Part shown: positions 16,450-25,859 of the stretch, one piece after another
How the letters are laid out: every line of letters begins with the position of its first letter
How positions within the stretch are numbered: the stretch's first letter is position 1
Assembly (NCBI GenBank): GCA_016717205.1
Contig: JADKGC010000018.1
Location: 1 to 52,854, forward strand
Origin: Candidatus Flexifilum breve
GTDB taxonomy: Bacteria > Chloroflexota > Anaerolineae > Aggregatilineales > Phototrophicaceae
Reading direction: 5' to 3'
DNA: 52,854 nt
Translations under genes and position numbers: made by a program
Notes under the pieces: generated by a model
The model's input: the letters and a program-made list of their open reading frames with translations, nothing else
What the model was told of the DNA's origin: nothing
Database searches by the model: none

Positions 16450-16667
16450 TCAGCAGTTTCCTTTCCAACCGCGCCCGACGGCGCGCGTTCAGTTCCTTCA
16501 GCAGCAGCCGCAGTTTGCGGCGGGCGCTTGTCCGCTCGCGGGGCAGTCCCACGTTCGGCAAGTTCCCGCTCACGCAGTGCCAGCCAGATCGGCCACTCGC
16601 GGTAGGCGTGGTACGCCTGCTTTTCGAGGTCTTGCCACGGCGCACTCGCCGCGTTTTTCGCCGGCAT
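16446..16667 (-). CDS. Small charged protein of the VirB4 operon
   Basis: A 73-residue protein with a good ribosome site (GGAGGAGAGATGAC before the ATG). It is translationally coupled to the topoisomerase-like gene by an ATGA overlap. The first half is helical and aromatic (WQDLEKQAYHAYREWPIWLALRERELAERG), and the second half is rich in Ala, Pro and charged residues. No family is recognisable. Its place between the VirB4-like and topoisomerase-like genes suggests an accessory factor. Confidence 0.55.
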   Translation of the reverse strand: MPAKNAASAPWQDLEKQAYHAYREWPIWLALRERELAERGTAPRADKRPPQTAAAAEGTERAPSGAVGKETAE

Positions 16668-16693
16668 GTCATCTCTCCTCCGTCAGCTTTTCG

Positions 16694-18808
16694 TCAAGTG
16701 GTGCGGAAGCGTGCCAACTCGCCCGGGGTACTTTTCCCGTACAAGTAGAAAAGTCCCTCGTCCTGAATGTCGAGGACGAAATGGAAACGCGGCAGCTGCG
16801 CGATGATGTCGCGGTGCTGCTGGTTGAAGTGGGCGAAGGCGGCATCGTCACGGAACACATTCATGCCCTGCCGCTGGCTGAAGATCACGCGGATCGGGCA
16901 GTTCTCGAAGATCAGGCGCGCCTTGGACTCCAAAAAGACGCTCATCTGTTGATCGATCATGACCGCTTTTTTTCTGCGGGTACGGAAGGTCTTGGCGGCT
17001 TCGATCAAGAAGTCCAACAGCGACGGATGGCGCATCAGGCGGTAGACCTCATCGACGGCGATGATGCGCGGCTGCTCGTCGATCAGGCTGTCGCGGCGGA
17101 TGGCGCTCAAGACCTGTGTGTACGCCAGCGCTTGCAGGATCGGATCGCCTTCCAGTTCGTGGAAGGAGAAGACACGCGGACTGATCCAGTCGCGTCCGCC
17201 GCGTGTCAGATCGACATTGGTCGTCCCGTTGAGAAACGCCGACCACGGTCCCGATCCGGTACACAGCCCGGCGATCTCGTCGGCGAGGTCGCGGGCGATG
17301 GCTTGCATGGCGGGCTTGTCGCCCAGACTCGCCAGCACATCGCAGACCGTCTCACACGTCGGCGCGAGGTCAGGCGTGACCTGGCTGAGATCAGGAAAAC
17401 CGCGATAAAGCGTCTCCAGCGCTTCGCCGAGCAGCCCGCGTTCGAGGTTCTCACGCTGCCCACCGGAAAGCTGCCGCCCCAAGACGGTCTCGTACAGGCG
17501 CGTCGTGTGGCTGACCTGTTCGAGCAGCGTTGGGAACATCACGTCCTGCGGGTTGAGCTTGGTCGCCTTCGCACTCAGGACGTACCACGGCAGCCCGAAA
17601 GCGTCGGCGATATGCCGCCCATGACCCATCGGTTCGAGAAAGTCGAACGAAATGCCGTTTTCGGCGTACTCACGGGTCAGATAGCAGTTGAGCGCGAACG
17701 TCTTGCCGTAGCCCGACTGCCCGACCCAGACTTCATGGGTGGCACGTTTATCGCGCCACGAGTTGTGAAAGACCGGATACGCACCGCCGACCGCTTCGCC
17801 GCGCAGCACCCCATCCGTCGTTGACAGCTTGCGATAGCCGAGCGGCGCGAGCATCAGCGCCAGTTCGCGTGACGTGACCGGCCATGTCGTGGTCGGCAGG
17901 TTGATGTCTTTCGTCCGGCGAGCGGTGAAAAACTCCACTGCCCGCGACAGCAGTTCGCCGACTTCCTGACGCAGGCTGAACCATGCCCGCGTCTCATTGA
18001 TGACGGCGGCGACACGCTCTTTAAGCGTCTCCAGATCGTCCGCTGCAACGGCAACCGCGACCTGCACCAGGTGCAGGGCATCGCCGTTGTTGATCTCTTG
18101 TAAAGCCCGGCGGCAGTCGGCGACGCGCTGCACCGACCGCGAGTCTTCGCCGCGCACGCCTGCCAGATGCACTTGATACGCCTGAATGATGCTCTCAATC
18201 GCGTCGATGGCGGCATTGCGGTCATACGTCTTGGGAATGTCCACCGCCAGCGCCAGCGGGAAATTCAGCCGGAGCAGCGGCGGGAGTGGGCGGAAGAAAT
18301 TCCACGTCGCCGGGGCGAATTCGTAGCTGGTCAGCACTGCCCAATAGGGACGACCGCCGGGACGACCGGACGGCGCGAGATGCCAGAACGGGCGATCGCG
18401 TAGTTCATACTGCCCCTCAAACAGCGCCGGAAACGCGCCCTCGGTCACGGGCGTATCGAAGGCAGACGACAGCCCACCCGCGATGGCACGCGGATTCTGG
18501 TCATTCCACAGCACCATCCCGCACAAAGCGCGCTGATACTCCGCCCCGGCGTTCATGCGCTCGTACTCGCGGCGGTATTCGATCAGCAGGTCACGCCGCT
18601 GCTCGTCGTCGGTGTGGATTTCTGCCTGATCGAGCGCAGCAATCTTGGCGTCGAGGGTGGCGGGCATCTGCCAGCACAGGAAACGCGCCTCACCGGACAG
18701 CGTGCGCAGCCACGTCGAGAAACGGGCTTGCAATGCGGACACGCCGTCTTCAGTCGCGTGCAGCATGATGTCGAACGGTTCGATCAGAAACGTGCGAACA
18801 CTGGTCAC
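16694..18808 (-). CDS. VirB4/TraC-type conjugation ATPase
   Basis: A 704-residue ATPase that powers assembly and transport of the secretion channel. Walker A GQSGYGKT lies near residue 361 and Walker B IIAVDEVYRL near 580, followed by FLIEAAKTFRTRRKKAVMIDQQ, a pattern typical of VirB4 and TrbE. The N-terminal half is the usual non-conserved interaction domain. The GTG start overlaps the stop of the VirB3-like gene (GTGA) and follows GAGGAGGC. This gene, VirD4 and the VirB6-like gene form the core that defines a conjugative element in a monoderm cell. Confidence 0.92.
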   Translation of the reverse strand: MTSVRTFLIEPFDIMLHATEDGVSALQARFSTWLRTLSGEARFLCWQMPATLDAKIAALDQAEIHTDDEQRRDLLIEYRREYERMNAGAEYQRALCGMVLWNDQNPRAIAGGLSSAFDTPVTEGAFPALFEGQYELRDRPFWHLAPSGRPGGRPYWAVLTSYEFAPATWNFFRPLPPLLRLNFPLALAVDIPKTYDRNAAIDAIESIIQAYQVHLAGVRGEDSRSVQRVADCRRALQEINNGDALHLVQVAVAVAADDLETLKERVAAVINETRAWFSLRQEVGELLSRAVEFFTARRTKDINLPTTTWPVTSRELALMLAPLGYRKLSTTDGVLRGEAVGGAYPVFHNSWRDKRATHEVWVGQSGYGKTFALNCYLTREYAENGISFDFLEPMGHGRHIADAFGLPWYVLSAKATKLNPQDVMFPTLLEQVSHTTRLYETVLGRQLSGGQRENLERGLLGEALETLYRGFPDLSQVTPDLAPTCETVCDVLASLGDKPAMQAIARDLADEIAGLCTGSGPWSAFLNGTTNVDLTRGGRDWISPRVFSFHELEGDPILQALAYTQVLSAIRRDSLIDEQPRIIAVDEVYRLMRHPSLLDFLIEAAKTFRTRRKKAVMIDQQMSVFLESKARLIFENCPIRVIFSQRQGMNVFRDDAAFAHFNQQHRDIIAQLPRFHFVLDIQDEGLFYLYGKSTPGELARFRTT

Positions 18809-19293
18809 AGCGCCTCCTCTTCCAGCGGTGAACCTTGTAAAGGCGAACCGACAAACACCAACCCATCGCCCCGATCCAAGTCACGAGCACGAGCGAACGT
18901 CACCCACTCCGATAGATCGACCTCGACCAATCCGGCAGGCGGCGCGAACAGACGGTGACCATCCAGCACGGCGGCATCGGTTGGCAGGGACAGCAGCTTC
19001 GCTACTTCCGCCGCCATCCCGACAGGATTTTCAGCCGCCGCGAGCAGGATCGCGCCGCGCAGGTTGAGCCACAGGCGCATCCACAGCGGCAGTCCACCGC
19101 GCGGCGCGGTCAGCGCGATCAGGAGGATCGCCACGACAATGCCGACCGGAATGGCGATGTCCGGCAGGACGAAGCGGCATACGGTATAGGTGAACCCGCC
19201 CGCGATCCCGCCGAACAGCAACCGCTTGAACGGAATGCCGCCGAAGCCCTTCTCATCCCGGCTGAGGATGTGCGATTTGAAGTCGGCTGCCAT
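18805..19293 (-). CDS. VirB3/PrgI-like membrane protein
   Basis: A 162-residue protein with two adjacent hydrophobic segments (LLFGGIAGGFTYTVCRFVLPDIAIPVGIVVAILLIALTAP) and a cytoplasmic tail. It lies directly before the VirB4-like gene and overlaps it. This arrangement is usual for VirB3 or the PrgI proteins of Gram-positive elements, which form a membrane complex with VirB4. The 85-residue tail with PAGLVEVDLSEWVTFARARD is longer than in typical VirB3. Confidence 0.7.
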   Translation of the reverse strand: MAADFKSHILSRDEKGFGGIPFKRLLFGGIAGGFTYTVCRFVLPDIAIPVGIVVAILLIALTAPRGGLPLWMRLWLNLRGAILLAAAENPVGMAAEVAKLLSLPTDAAVLDGHRLFAPPAGLVEVDLSEWVTFARARDLDRGDGLVFVGSPLQGSPLEEEAL

Positions 19294-19358
19294 GCAGTCT
19301 CTCCATACAAAACGGCGCGGAGGTAGACGACTACCCCCGCGCTGGCGGACACGGCGAT

Positions 19359-19598
19359 TTAGGTGAAAGAGATCAGCGCGGTGACACTGGAGGCGAAGAC
19401 GACGAACAGGAGACCGATGACGACCTGATTGGCGGCTTTCGGATTGTCCTTTTTCCAGTCGCCGATCAAGGGCCAGCTTGAACCCATGTACATGACCCCC
19501 AATCCGATAAACCCGATGATGGCAGCGATGGGCGCGATGATCTGCGCCACATCCCGAATGTCGGTGAACAGGTCTTGAATGGCTTGCGAGAGATTCAC
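19359..19598 (-). CDS. VirB2/TrbC-like small membrane protein, possible pilin
   Basis: A 79-residue protein from a GTG at 19598, with GAGGAG nine bases upstream; the frame is open to 19712 but has no better start. It has two hydrophobic segments (VAQIIAPIAAIIGFIGLGVMYMGSS and VVIGLLFVVFASSVTALISF) separated by a short basic loop (GDWKKDNPKAANQ). This is the layout of VirB2/TrbC pilins and of small channel proteins in Gram-positive elements. It is the first gene of the VirB3-VirB4 operon, which fits VirB2. Confidence 0.65.
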   Translation of the reverse strand: MNLSQAIQDLFTDIRDVAQIIAPIAAIIGFIGLGVMYMGSSWPLIGDWKKDNPKAANQVVIGLLFVVFASSVTALISFT

Positions 19599-19769
19599 GC
19601 GAGAAGCTCCTCGATGGATGAACGAAAGCATCAGGGAGAAACGGACGTGCGCCATGACGTTTGGGCAGCCGCTCAGGGGCGGTGCGCTTGATCGTGTGGG
19701 GTCATCCGGCACGAGCAGTGCTTCACCCTGATACAGTCTCAGGGTAGCAAAGTCAGATCGCCGAACTCA

Positions 19770-19802
19770 CGGAATCTTCCAGTCCTACATTGGAAGATTC
19801 CG
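19770..19802 (-). promoter_or_regulatory. Paired operator upstream of the VirB2-VirB4 operon
   Basis: Two 12-bp arms (CGGAATCTTCCA and its exact complement) are separated by 9 bp. Read on the minus strand, the pair aligns with the sites at 25860 and 6230: both halves end in TTCC, and a CTGGAA half lies about 20 bp from the first. It sits between the terminator of the upstream operon and the first gene of this one. I infer a shared ICE regulator. Confidence 0.65.
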
Positions 19803-19817
19803 GGACTGCCATTCAAC

Positions 19818-19866
19818 AAAAAACCCTACATGCCGCCACGAGGAAACATGAACGGTATGTAGGGTT
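19818..19866 (-). terminator. Intrinsic terminator of the surface protein-VirB8 operon
   Basis: On the minus strand, a 14-bp stem (arms 19853-19866 and 19822-19835, one G-T pair) with a 17-base loop is followed directly by a run of Ts. It stands 29 bases after the stop of the VirB8-like gene. It separates the two leftward operons, and the next operator follows within 20 bases. Confidence 0.85.
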
Positions 19867-19894
19867 ATGAACGGTTTTTCGGGCGAATCGAAAC

Positions 19895-21238
19895 TCAAAA
19901 TTGCAGGGCGAAACGATACGCGCCGATACCCAGACTCGCATATGGCTCACCCGACCACAGCCAAACAAGTGTCATGTCTGCTGCCTGACCGGGCAGCAAA
20001 TCGAACGGTGTAAGTCCTTCAACTGGCGTGCGCGGCCCCGGTGGATTCTCGACATAGCCGAGCGCCAGCCACACATCCTCCGGCCTAACAGAAATCACCG
20101 TATTCCCGCCGTTGTACAGCCGCAATCGCGTCGTGACCTGCCCCGCGCTCGTCGTCACACTGATGATCTGCACATCCAAGCCGATGAACGGAATCAGCGT
20201 CGGTGTGGCGGTGGGCAGCGGCGTGGGTGTGACCGCGACGACAGGCTGTGCCAGCACGCCAATGAGTTCCCCGGCACGTCCCAGTTCCTGCTCGACCGGA
20301 TACACCGCCGTGACCAACGTGCGCGTACCAGTCGGCAAACCTTCTTCATCAGTTTCACCAAGCAGGAGCAAGACCAACCCCGGATTGACCTGCCGGAAAA
20401 TACCCGTATCGCTGCGGCGCACCTCACGCTTGTCCTCAAAGGCGAAGGTCTGAATCGCACCGGTATTCATCTGCAAGCGGAACTCCGCCCCTGCGCTGAT
20501 CTGCTCGAACCACGCGGCATTGTCCTCCGACCACGGGATGCCGATCACCGGGCGCACGCTCATGCCGTTCAAGAACGAGGCGGTATCCGGGTTCGGATCG
20601 AAGTTCCATTCCGAGGCGCGCACCGCCCGGCGCTGCACCACCCACACGCGCGGCACGATCTGGTCAGGCAGGCTGATTTGTAGGTTGATCGGGTAGAACG
20701 GCACGCGGCTGGTATCCCCGCCTTCGATCACCTCATCCTGCGCTTCGAGCGCGAGCGGCGTGGGAGTGATACCGGGTGGAAGCGTCGCGGTCATATCGAC
20801 TTCAGCCGTCGCTTCCGCCGTACCGCTCGTTCCACCGCCGCCGCGCAGCAGGAGGAATGCCAACATCAGGAGCATGAGCGCGCCCAATGCCGCGATCACT
20901 TTGCCCGACGGCTTGCCAGTTTTCGCGGTGACTTCGGCTTCCGGTGCGTCAAATCCTTCACCTCGCTGCGCCGCCTCCTGCACGCGCTTCGGCGCGCGTG
21001 CCCAGCGCAATCCGACCGGGACGAGCGCCGCCTCGTGATAACGCTTGAGCAGCGCCAGCGCGATCTTGCGTTCTTTGGCATCTGAGCCTTCCGCGCCCGC
21101 CGTCTTGACTTCACGGTCATACGCCGCACGATAGGCGCGCTGGCGGTTGGTCGGCACGAGTTCCCATAGGGCGCGCAGCTCGTCGAGCGAGAGCTCCCGC
21201 AGGTCTTGCAGGCTGTGATAGTGCAGACTGTCGCTCAT
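19895..21238 (-). CDS. VirB8-like membrane-anchored protein with extracytoplasmic domain
   Basis: A 447-residue protein. About 110 cytoplasmic residues with a helical, charged N-terminus come first, followed by a single membrane segment (about 114-131, VIAALGALMLLMLAFLLL). After a Thr/Pro linker comes a large outer part that looks all-beta, interrupted by PTPLPTATPTLIP. One membrane helix plus an outer domain is the layout of VirB8 and TcpC, but the sequence does not prove it. It is the last gene of the operon and overlaps the VirB6-like gene by four bases, which supports a role in the channel. Confidence 0.6.
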   Translation of the reverse strand: MSDSLHYHSLQDLRELSLDELRALWELVPTNRQRAYRAAYDREVKTAGAEGSDAKERKIALALLKRYHEAALVPVGLRWARAPKRVQEAAQRGEGFDAPEAEVTAKTGKPSGKVIAALGALMLLMLAFLLLRGGGGTSGTAEATAEVDMTATLPPGITPTPLALEAQDEVIEGGDTSRVPFYPINLQISLPDQIVPRVWVVQRRAVRASEWNFDPNPDTASFLNGMSVRPVIGIPWSEDNAAWFEQISAGAEFRLQMNTGAIQTFAFEDKREVRRSDTGIFRQVNPGLVLLLLGETDEEGLPTGTRTLVTAVYPVEQELGRAGELIGVLAQPVVAVTPTPLPTATPTLIPFIGLDVQIISVTTSAGQVTTRLRLYNGGNTVISVRPEDVWLALGYVENPPGPRTPVEGLTPFDLLPGQAADMTLVWLWSGEPYASLGIGAYRFALQF

Positions 21239-23841
21239 TCCGTTCCTCCCAAAACCGCGCTGCTGCCGCTCATGGACGCGCTGGAGCGCATCGCGTCGTC
21301 ATACTCACTGTCCGCTTCTGCCCCATCGTCGTTTCCCGCTTCGATGGTGATGATTGGTTCGATGTTCACCTCCGGCGCGACAGTGATAGACGGCACAGGC
21401 ATCGATCCGTAAGCTGTCATCTCGTTCGGGAGCAGCCGCGCGGCGATCTCCAAGCGATTAATCTCACGTTCCGCCTCATCCCGTGAACGTCCCGCCGTGA
21501 TTGCACCATCGATCAATTCATTCCGAGTCGTTTCCGTCAGGCGGCGATCCGGCGTTTCCTTGACTTCCCGTCCGACGCGCTCGGTCTGTTCAGGGGACAA
21601 GCCCAAGCGCGCTGCGCCGTCGATGAACATGCCGAAGCGGGCGAGATCGTCGCGCACGGGCGGACGACCATCATTGAGAGGCGTGACCCCGACCGCCTGC
21701 GCCATCAAACCGCCAACCGTGAGGTGATCCACACCATTCGTGCCGCGTCCGCCGAGCAGGCGCATCACGTCACCCATGACACTCGTGACATCCGCCGTTC
21801 CAGCGACGCGCAGACTGCCCGTCAGCGTTCCGGCAGCCCGTTCGAGGGCTTCAGCACTCCGTTCTAACCGTCCCGCAGCACCTTCACTGTGTTCTGCGTC
21901 CGACTTGCCGCCGCCGCTCCCTACTGCCGACTGCGTGACTTCAGCGATATGCTGTTCCATCTCTTCCCCGCGCATATCGTCGGCGTAGGTTTCCCGTTCA
22001 CGCGCCAATTCTTCATCAGCGGCAGCCTCGGTCGGTGTGGGCGCGACGGGCGTGAACGTCCCCATGCGCTTGCGCTTGACGGGTGTGAATCCGGGATACA
22101 GTTCGCCGTCGTCGTCCTCGAACCAGTCGAATTCACCGTCCAGTTCGTGCCTCTGCGGCGGACGCTTGCCGCGTGGATAGGTGACCGCTTCCAAGCCGTC
22201 CCCGACTGCCGGGACGAGCATCGGTCGCCCGATCAACCGTCCTTGCTTGTCATATTCTGCCTTCTCCGGGTCATAATCCGTGAGCAGTGTCGCGCCGAGC
22301 ATGGGTCCGAGCGTGCGTCCGTAGACGGGAACATCCCGCGCCACCCGGCGCACGGTCGCCCCTTCCATGAACTGCTCTGCCGTATCACCGAGTGCCGTGC
22401 CACGCAGAGTCGGAAGACGGGTGATCGCCCGCGCCGCTTCTGCCAGCGGCTGCACGCCGCCAAAGGTCAAGCCCGCCGCCTGTGCCGGAGTCGCGCCACT
22501 TTGCAGCGCGGTCATGCCTGCCAGCGTATTCGAGCCAACACTGACCGCGCTCCCCGCCACCGATGAAACGAGCGCGCCTGCACCGGCTGCGATCCCTACC
22601 GCACCCACCGCGCCTGCTGCCGTCATCACGGTTGCCGCGCCGGGGCTGATGACCGCGCCGCCCGTCGCCTGACCGAAGGCAGTGAACAGCCGGTTGAAAG
22701 AATTCCAGACCGCTTTCACGCCGCTGAACAGCACGATCACCATAAAGATCAGGCAAATCAAACCCACACCCAAAACAACGATGCCGTTGCCGCTCGCCGT
22801 TCCCGCAAGGAAGAAGGTGACGACGAGCGACTGAATCAGCGCGATCACCACCGTCTGGATGATCAGTTCGATCCACAGGTCGATGATCGAGCGGGCGATG
22901 ACTTCCGTTTTCTTGAAGAAGGCGAACAGGATCGCCACGCCGAACGAGATGAAGGTCAGCCCCTGCGCGATGGTGAGCAGGAGATAGACAAGCTGCTCAG
23001 TCACACCGAATAGGATGAGCGGCCACGCCGTCAGTAGTCGCCCCTGCGCCGCCGATGCCATGGCAATCGAGTCAGCACGTTCGAGCGGGGTCATGAGCGA
23101 GAAGAAGACCGGATCGCGGTCATTGGCGAAGAATGATCCCGGTCGCCGCCATTCCCACGGCACACTGCCCGCCGTCCACAAACCGGTCGCTGGATCGGGG
23201 GTGTGCGGTTGGCAGTAGGGATCGCGCGGTGTGGACGGATAGCCCATCAGGTCAATGCCGTCGGCGCGCAGATACGCAAACGCGACATCCAAGCCGTCAA
23301 TCGTGTAATTCCACACGGGCATGTACGAACCGAAGTTGTCGCACAGGTTGAGAATGCCCATGTCGCTGCTGCTCACGCTCGACAGCGACGCAAACGCGCT
23401 CCCCGTTGCCGCTGATAGCCCGCTCAAGCTGCTGGCATAGAACGCGCTCGACAGCGTGCGCCGGAAATCACTCATGCCCTGATATAGGCTCGGACCCAGC
23501 GAGAAGAACAGCGCGCCCGCCAGATACCAGGCAATCGCGCTTTTCGGCTCGACCACGCGCATCCGGGCGAAGGCGGCGAGCAGATACGTGATCCCCAGCA
23601 CCAGAAGCGCGACCACGAACGACAGGCTCACCGCTACTTGGAGACTGGCGTTCGTCTGGGCGATTAACGGCGTGAAGGCGTAGTCCACCAGCCATTGGTT
23701 CATCAGTTCGATGGTGTAACCCATCATCAGAAAGGCGCGCTGCAAGCTCCAACCCATGCCCGCCAGCGCGAACAGCAGGTTGTACCAGAGCGTGTCAATC
23801 TGGATTTGCAGCCCATTCAGCACATCATCGACGATTGGCAT
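21235..23841 (-). CDS. VirB6/TrbL-like polytopic channel protein with long cytoplasmic tail
   Basis: An 868-residue protein. The first 430 residues hold about seven hydrophobic segments. They are broken by an outer loop rich in Ser, Trp and Pro (around 170-250, with Cys in NLCDNFGSY and DPYCQPH) and end in a cluster (FISFGVAILFAFF through IFMVIVLFSGV). This matches VirB6/TrbL, the inner-membrane channel. The glycine- and alanine-rich region after it and the charged tail (residues 500-868) are an added cytoplasmic part, perhaps for DNA or relaxase contact. It is coupled to the VirB8-like gene downstream. Confidence 0.8.
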   Translation of the reverse strand: MPIVDDVLNGLQIQIDTLWYNLLFALAGMGWSLQRAFLMMGYTIELMNQWLVDYAFTPLIAQTNASLQVAVSLSFVVALLVLGITYLLAAFARMRVVEPKSAIAWYLAGALFFSLGPSLYQGMSDFRRTLSSAFYASSLSGLSAATGSAFASLSSVSSSDMGILNLCDNFGSYMPVWNYTIDGLDVAFAYLRADGIDLMGYPSTPRDPYCQPHTPDPATGLWTAGSVPWEWRRPGSFFANDRDPVFFSLMTPLERADSIAMASAAQGRLLTAWPLILFGVTEQLVYLLLTIAQGLTFISFGVAILFAFFKKTEVIARSIIDLWIELIIQTVVIALIQSLVVTFFLAGTASGNGIVVLGVGLICLIFMVIVLFSGVKAVWNSFNRLFTAFGQATGGAVISPGAATVMTAAGAVGAVGIAAGAGALVSSVAGSAVSVGSNTLAGMTALQSGATPAQAAGLTFGGVQPLAEAARAITRLPTLRGTALGDTAEQFMEGATVRRVARDVPVYGRTLGPMLGATLLTDYDPEKAEYDKQGRLIGRPMLVPAVGDGLEAVTYPRGKRPPQRHELDGEFDWFEDDDGELYPGFTPVKRKRMGTFTPVAPTPTEAAADEELARERETYADDMRGEEMEQHIAEVTQSAVGSGGGKSDAEHSEGAAGRLERSAEALERAAGTLTGSLRVAGTADVTSVMGDVMRLLGGRGTNGVDHLTVGGLMAQAVGVTPLNDGRPPVRDDLARFGMFIDGAARLGLSPEQTERVGREVKETPDRRLTETTRNELIDGAITAGRSRDEAEREINRLEIAARLLPNEMTAYGSMPVPSITVAPEVNIEPIITIEAGNDDGAEADSEYDDAMRSSASMSGSSAVLGGTE

Positions 23842-23861
23842 CGTTCAAGTTATCCTTTCAC

Positions 23862-24581
23862 CTATGGAGGCGGCAGCACGCCGGTCGGCGGATCGGCAAT
23901 CGCGGCGCTGCAATACGGGTTGGTGTCCATGCGCCAGATGAGCGCATTGCTCCCCGGCAGACGCGGCGGCGGTGTCGGGCGCGTGGTCGGATCGAGCATG
24001 AAGGTGATGCGATCCGGCGCTGTCCCATACGGGATGAAGCCCGCCAGGGTGAAACTGCGGGTTTCGTTCGGCGCGAGACTGATGGCTTCATACGTCACTG
24101 TCAGTCCGGCATCGACTGCTGCATTGGTCGAAGCGCCCCAAGCTCCGGTCGATCCGCCCACAAGCTGATTCATATAGCTCTGGTAGGCAGGGAAAACGTC
24201 ATACCCGCTCCCGCTCAGGTTCTTGATTTCCAACTCCCAGACCGCAACGGTGCGTCCGGCAGGCGTATTGATTACCGACACGTTCACCAGCCGAAAGCGC
24301 GCCGACTGCGGGCTGCGCGTGAAGATGGCATCGCCTCGGTAGAACGCCGCTGGAGGACGTAGCGCATACGGCGTGACCGTCGGCGGCGGCAGCGCGGTCG
24401 GGAACGGGACGAGCGTCGGATAGCCAGGAATTGGCACGAACGTCGGCAGCGGCGTGGGCGTGAGAACGATGGGCGTGGGACAGACGTAGACTGGCGCGCC
24501 CGTGATCCCGGTTAGCGTCCCGGTACACGCCAGCGCCGCGAGCCCCAGCACGAGGGGCACGAACAAGAGTGATTTCTTCAT
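23862..24581 (-). CDS. Surface lipoprotein of the conjugation operon
   Basis: A 239-residue protein starting at ATG 24581 with AGAGGTGA upstream. MKKSLLFVPLVLGLAALAC is a lipoprotein signal with a LALAC lipobox. A Pro/Thr-rich spacer (CPTPIVLTPTPLPTFVP) leads to a beta-sandwich-like domain with FRLVNVSVINTPAGRTVAVWELEIKN. It lies between the surface-protein gene and the VirB6-like gene. It is probably displayed on the cell surface near the channel, where it might serve mating contact; the function is not proven. Confidence 0.75.
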   Translation of the reverse strand: MKKSLLFVPLVLGLAALACTGTLTGITGAPVYVCPTPIVLTPTPLPTFVPIPGYPTLVPFPTALPPPTVTPYALRPPAAFYRGDAIFTRSPQSARFRLVNVSVINTPAGRTVAVWELEIKNLSGSGYDVFPAYQSYMNQLVGGSTGAWGASTNAAVDAGLTVTYEAISLAPNETRSFTLAGFIPYGTAPDRITFMLDPTTRPTPPPRLPGSNALIWRMDTNPYCSAAIADPPTGVLPPP

Positions 24582-24589
24582 CTTCACCT

Positions 24590-25795
24590 CTAGGGGATCA
24601 AGCCCGGCTGGTTGCCCGGCGTGAGCAGGAGCGTGTAGGCAGGCGCAGCAGTATTTCCACCGCGCTGCACCGTCCATGTCTTGCCGAAATACGGCACGAC
24701 GATCTGCGCGGGCGCGTCAGTCACGACTTCAAACGACACATAGCCCCGCTCATCGGTGAACCCGCTGGCGATCACGCGGTTGGTGTTGACATCAACCACG
24801 CGCACAGAAATTCCGGCGACGCCTTCCGCCGGATCGACCGTGCGGTTGCCATTCTCGTCGTAGGCGATGACCACTTCGGCGGTCAGGACGCGCGGCGGGA
24901 TCGGCGTTCCGGTCGGCTGAAGCGTGGGCGGCGCGCCGACCAGTTCGATTCGCGCGGCGGGCTGAGGCTCAGGTGTCGGTTCGCTCGTGACGGAAGAAGG
25001 CGGGATGATCAGCGTGTGAGCATCCCCGCGAAAGACCTGAATCGTGTCCAGCCCGATCACGTAGCCTTCGCTGGCGTTGTTCTTCTGCCCAATCCCGCGC
25101 AGTTCGAGGCGATGCGTCCCACTGCCGACGAAGTACACATCGGTCACCGGGAAGCGGAGTTCATCCGCGTAGGCATCGATGGTGTCCAGCACTATGCCAT
25201 CAACGACGATCTCGAACCTGCCCATGTTCTGCGCTGCGACGTAACGCACGCGCAGCCCTTCACCCTCAAACATGAAAGTGGCAGTATCGTATGCGCCTTC
25301 GGTGCGGTGATACTGTCCCCGGCTGGCGAACTGCGACAGGCGCGGCGTCCACGGCGGTGAGTAGCGCACCGTCGGATAGTCCGACTCGAAGCTGTACCAG
25401 CCGAAGAACGGCGGCGCGGTGTCGGTCCCATCCGGGAGCGGCTCGATCGGGTTGGGCGGCGCGGGCAGCAGGATCGTCCCCGGCGGAAACGGTGTCAGTG
25501 TGGGCGGAACGTATACCCCCGGCAGCACAACCGCGATCTCCAACACACGCTCGCTCAATGTTGGTAGCAGCGTGGGGACAGGCGTGTCTGTCGGAGCAAT
25601 GGTCGCCGTCGCTGTCGCCGTAAGCGTCGGAGGCAAAGTCGGTGTTACTGTTTCCGTCGGGGTAAGCGACGGCAGCACCATCAGCGTGGGGATTTGAATG
25701 TCATTCGCGCTGGGTTGAGCGCGGATCAGGAAAAAGGCGGTCGCCCACGCCGTCAGGCAGAGCGCCGCCAGCACGGGCAGCACCAGTCGTCGCAT
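24590..25795 (-). CDS. Membrane-anchored surface protein, probable adhesin
   Basis: A 401-residue protein. The N-terminal hydrophobic anchor (VLPVLAALCLTAWATAFFLI) is followed by a long Pro/Thr linker (residues about 38-110). Next comes a beta domain with GWYSFESDYPTVRYSPPW through FEIVVDGIVLDTI, which recalls carbohydrate-binding sandwiches. The C-terminal domain (YDENGNRTVDPAEGVAGISVRVVD then GFTDERGYVSFEV) matches the SdrD/Cna-B-like repeats of surface adhesins. It is the first gene after the operator at 25860, with CGGAG before the ATG. I infer a role in contact between mating cells. Confidence 0.75.
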   Translation of the reverse strand: MRRLVLPVLAALCLTAWATAFFLIRAQPSANDIQIPTLMVLPSLTPTETVTPTLPPTLTATATATIAPTDTPVPTLLPTLSERVLEIAVVLPGVYVPPTLTPFPPGTILLPAPPNPIEPLPDGTDTAPPFFGWYSFESDYPTVRYSPPWTPRLSQFASRGQYHRTEGAYDTATFMFEGEGLRVRYVAAQNMGRFEIVVDGIVLDTIDAYADELRFPVTDVYFVGSGTHRLELRGIGQKNNASEGYVIGLDTIQVFRGDAHTLIIPPSSVTSEPTPEPQPAARIELVGAPPTLQPTGTPIPPRVLTAEVVIAYDENGNRTVDPAEGVAGISVRVVDVNTNRVIASGFTDERGYVSFEVVTDAPAQIVVPYFGKTWTVQRGGNTAAPAYTLLLTPGNQPGLIP

Positions 25796-25859
25796 ATCGT
25801 CACTCCGGGCTTCTGTTTACGCTGGCTCCAGCGTAACAAAGTGGGGTGACGCGATGACC

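Noticed and set aside
16238..17824. A 528-residue open frame on the plus strand
   Set aside because: It is antisense to the topoisomerase-like and VirB4-like genes, and its composition is that of a shadow frame.
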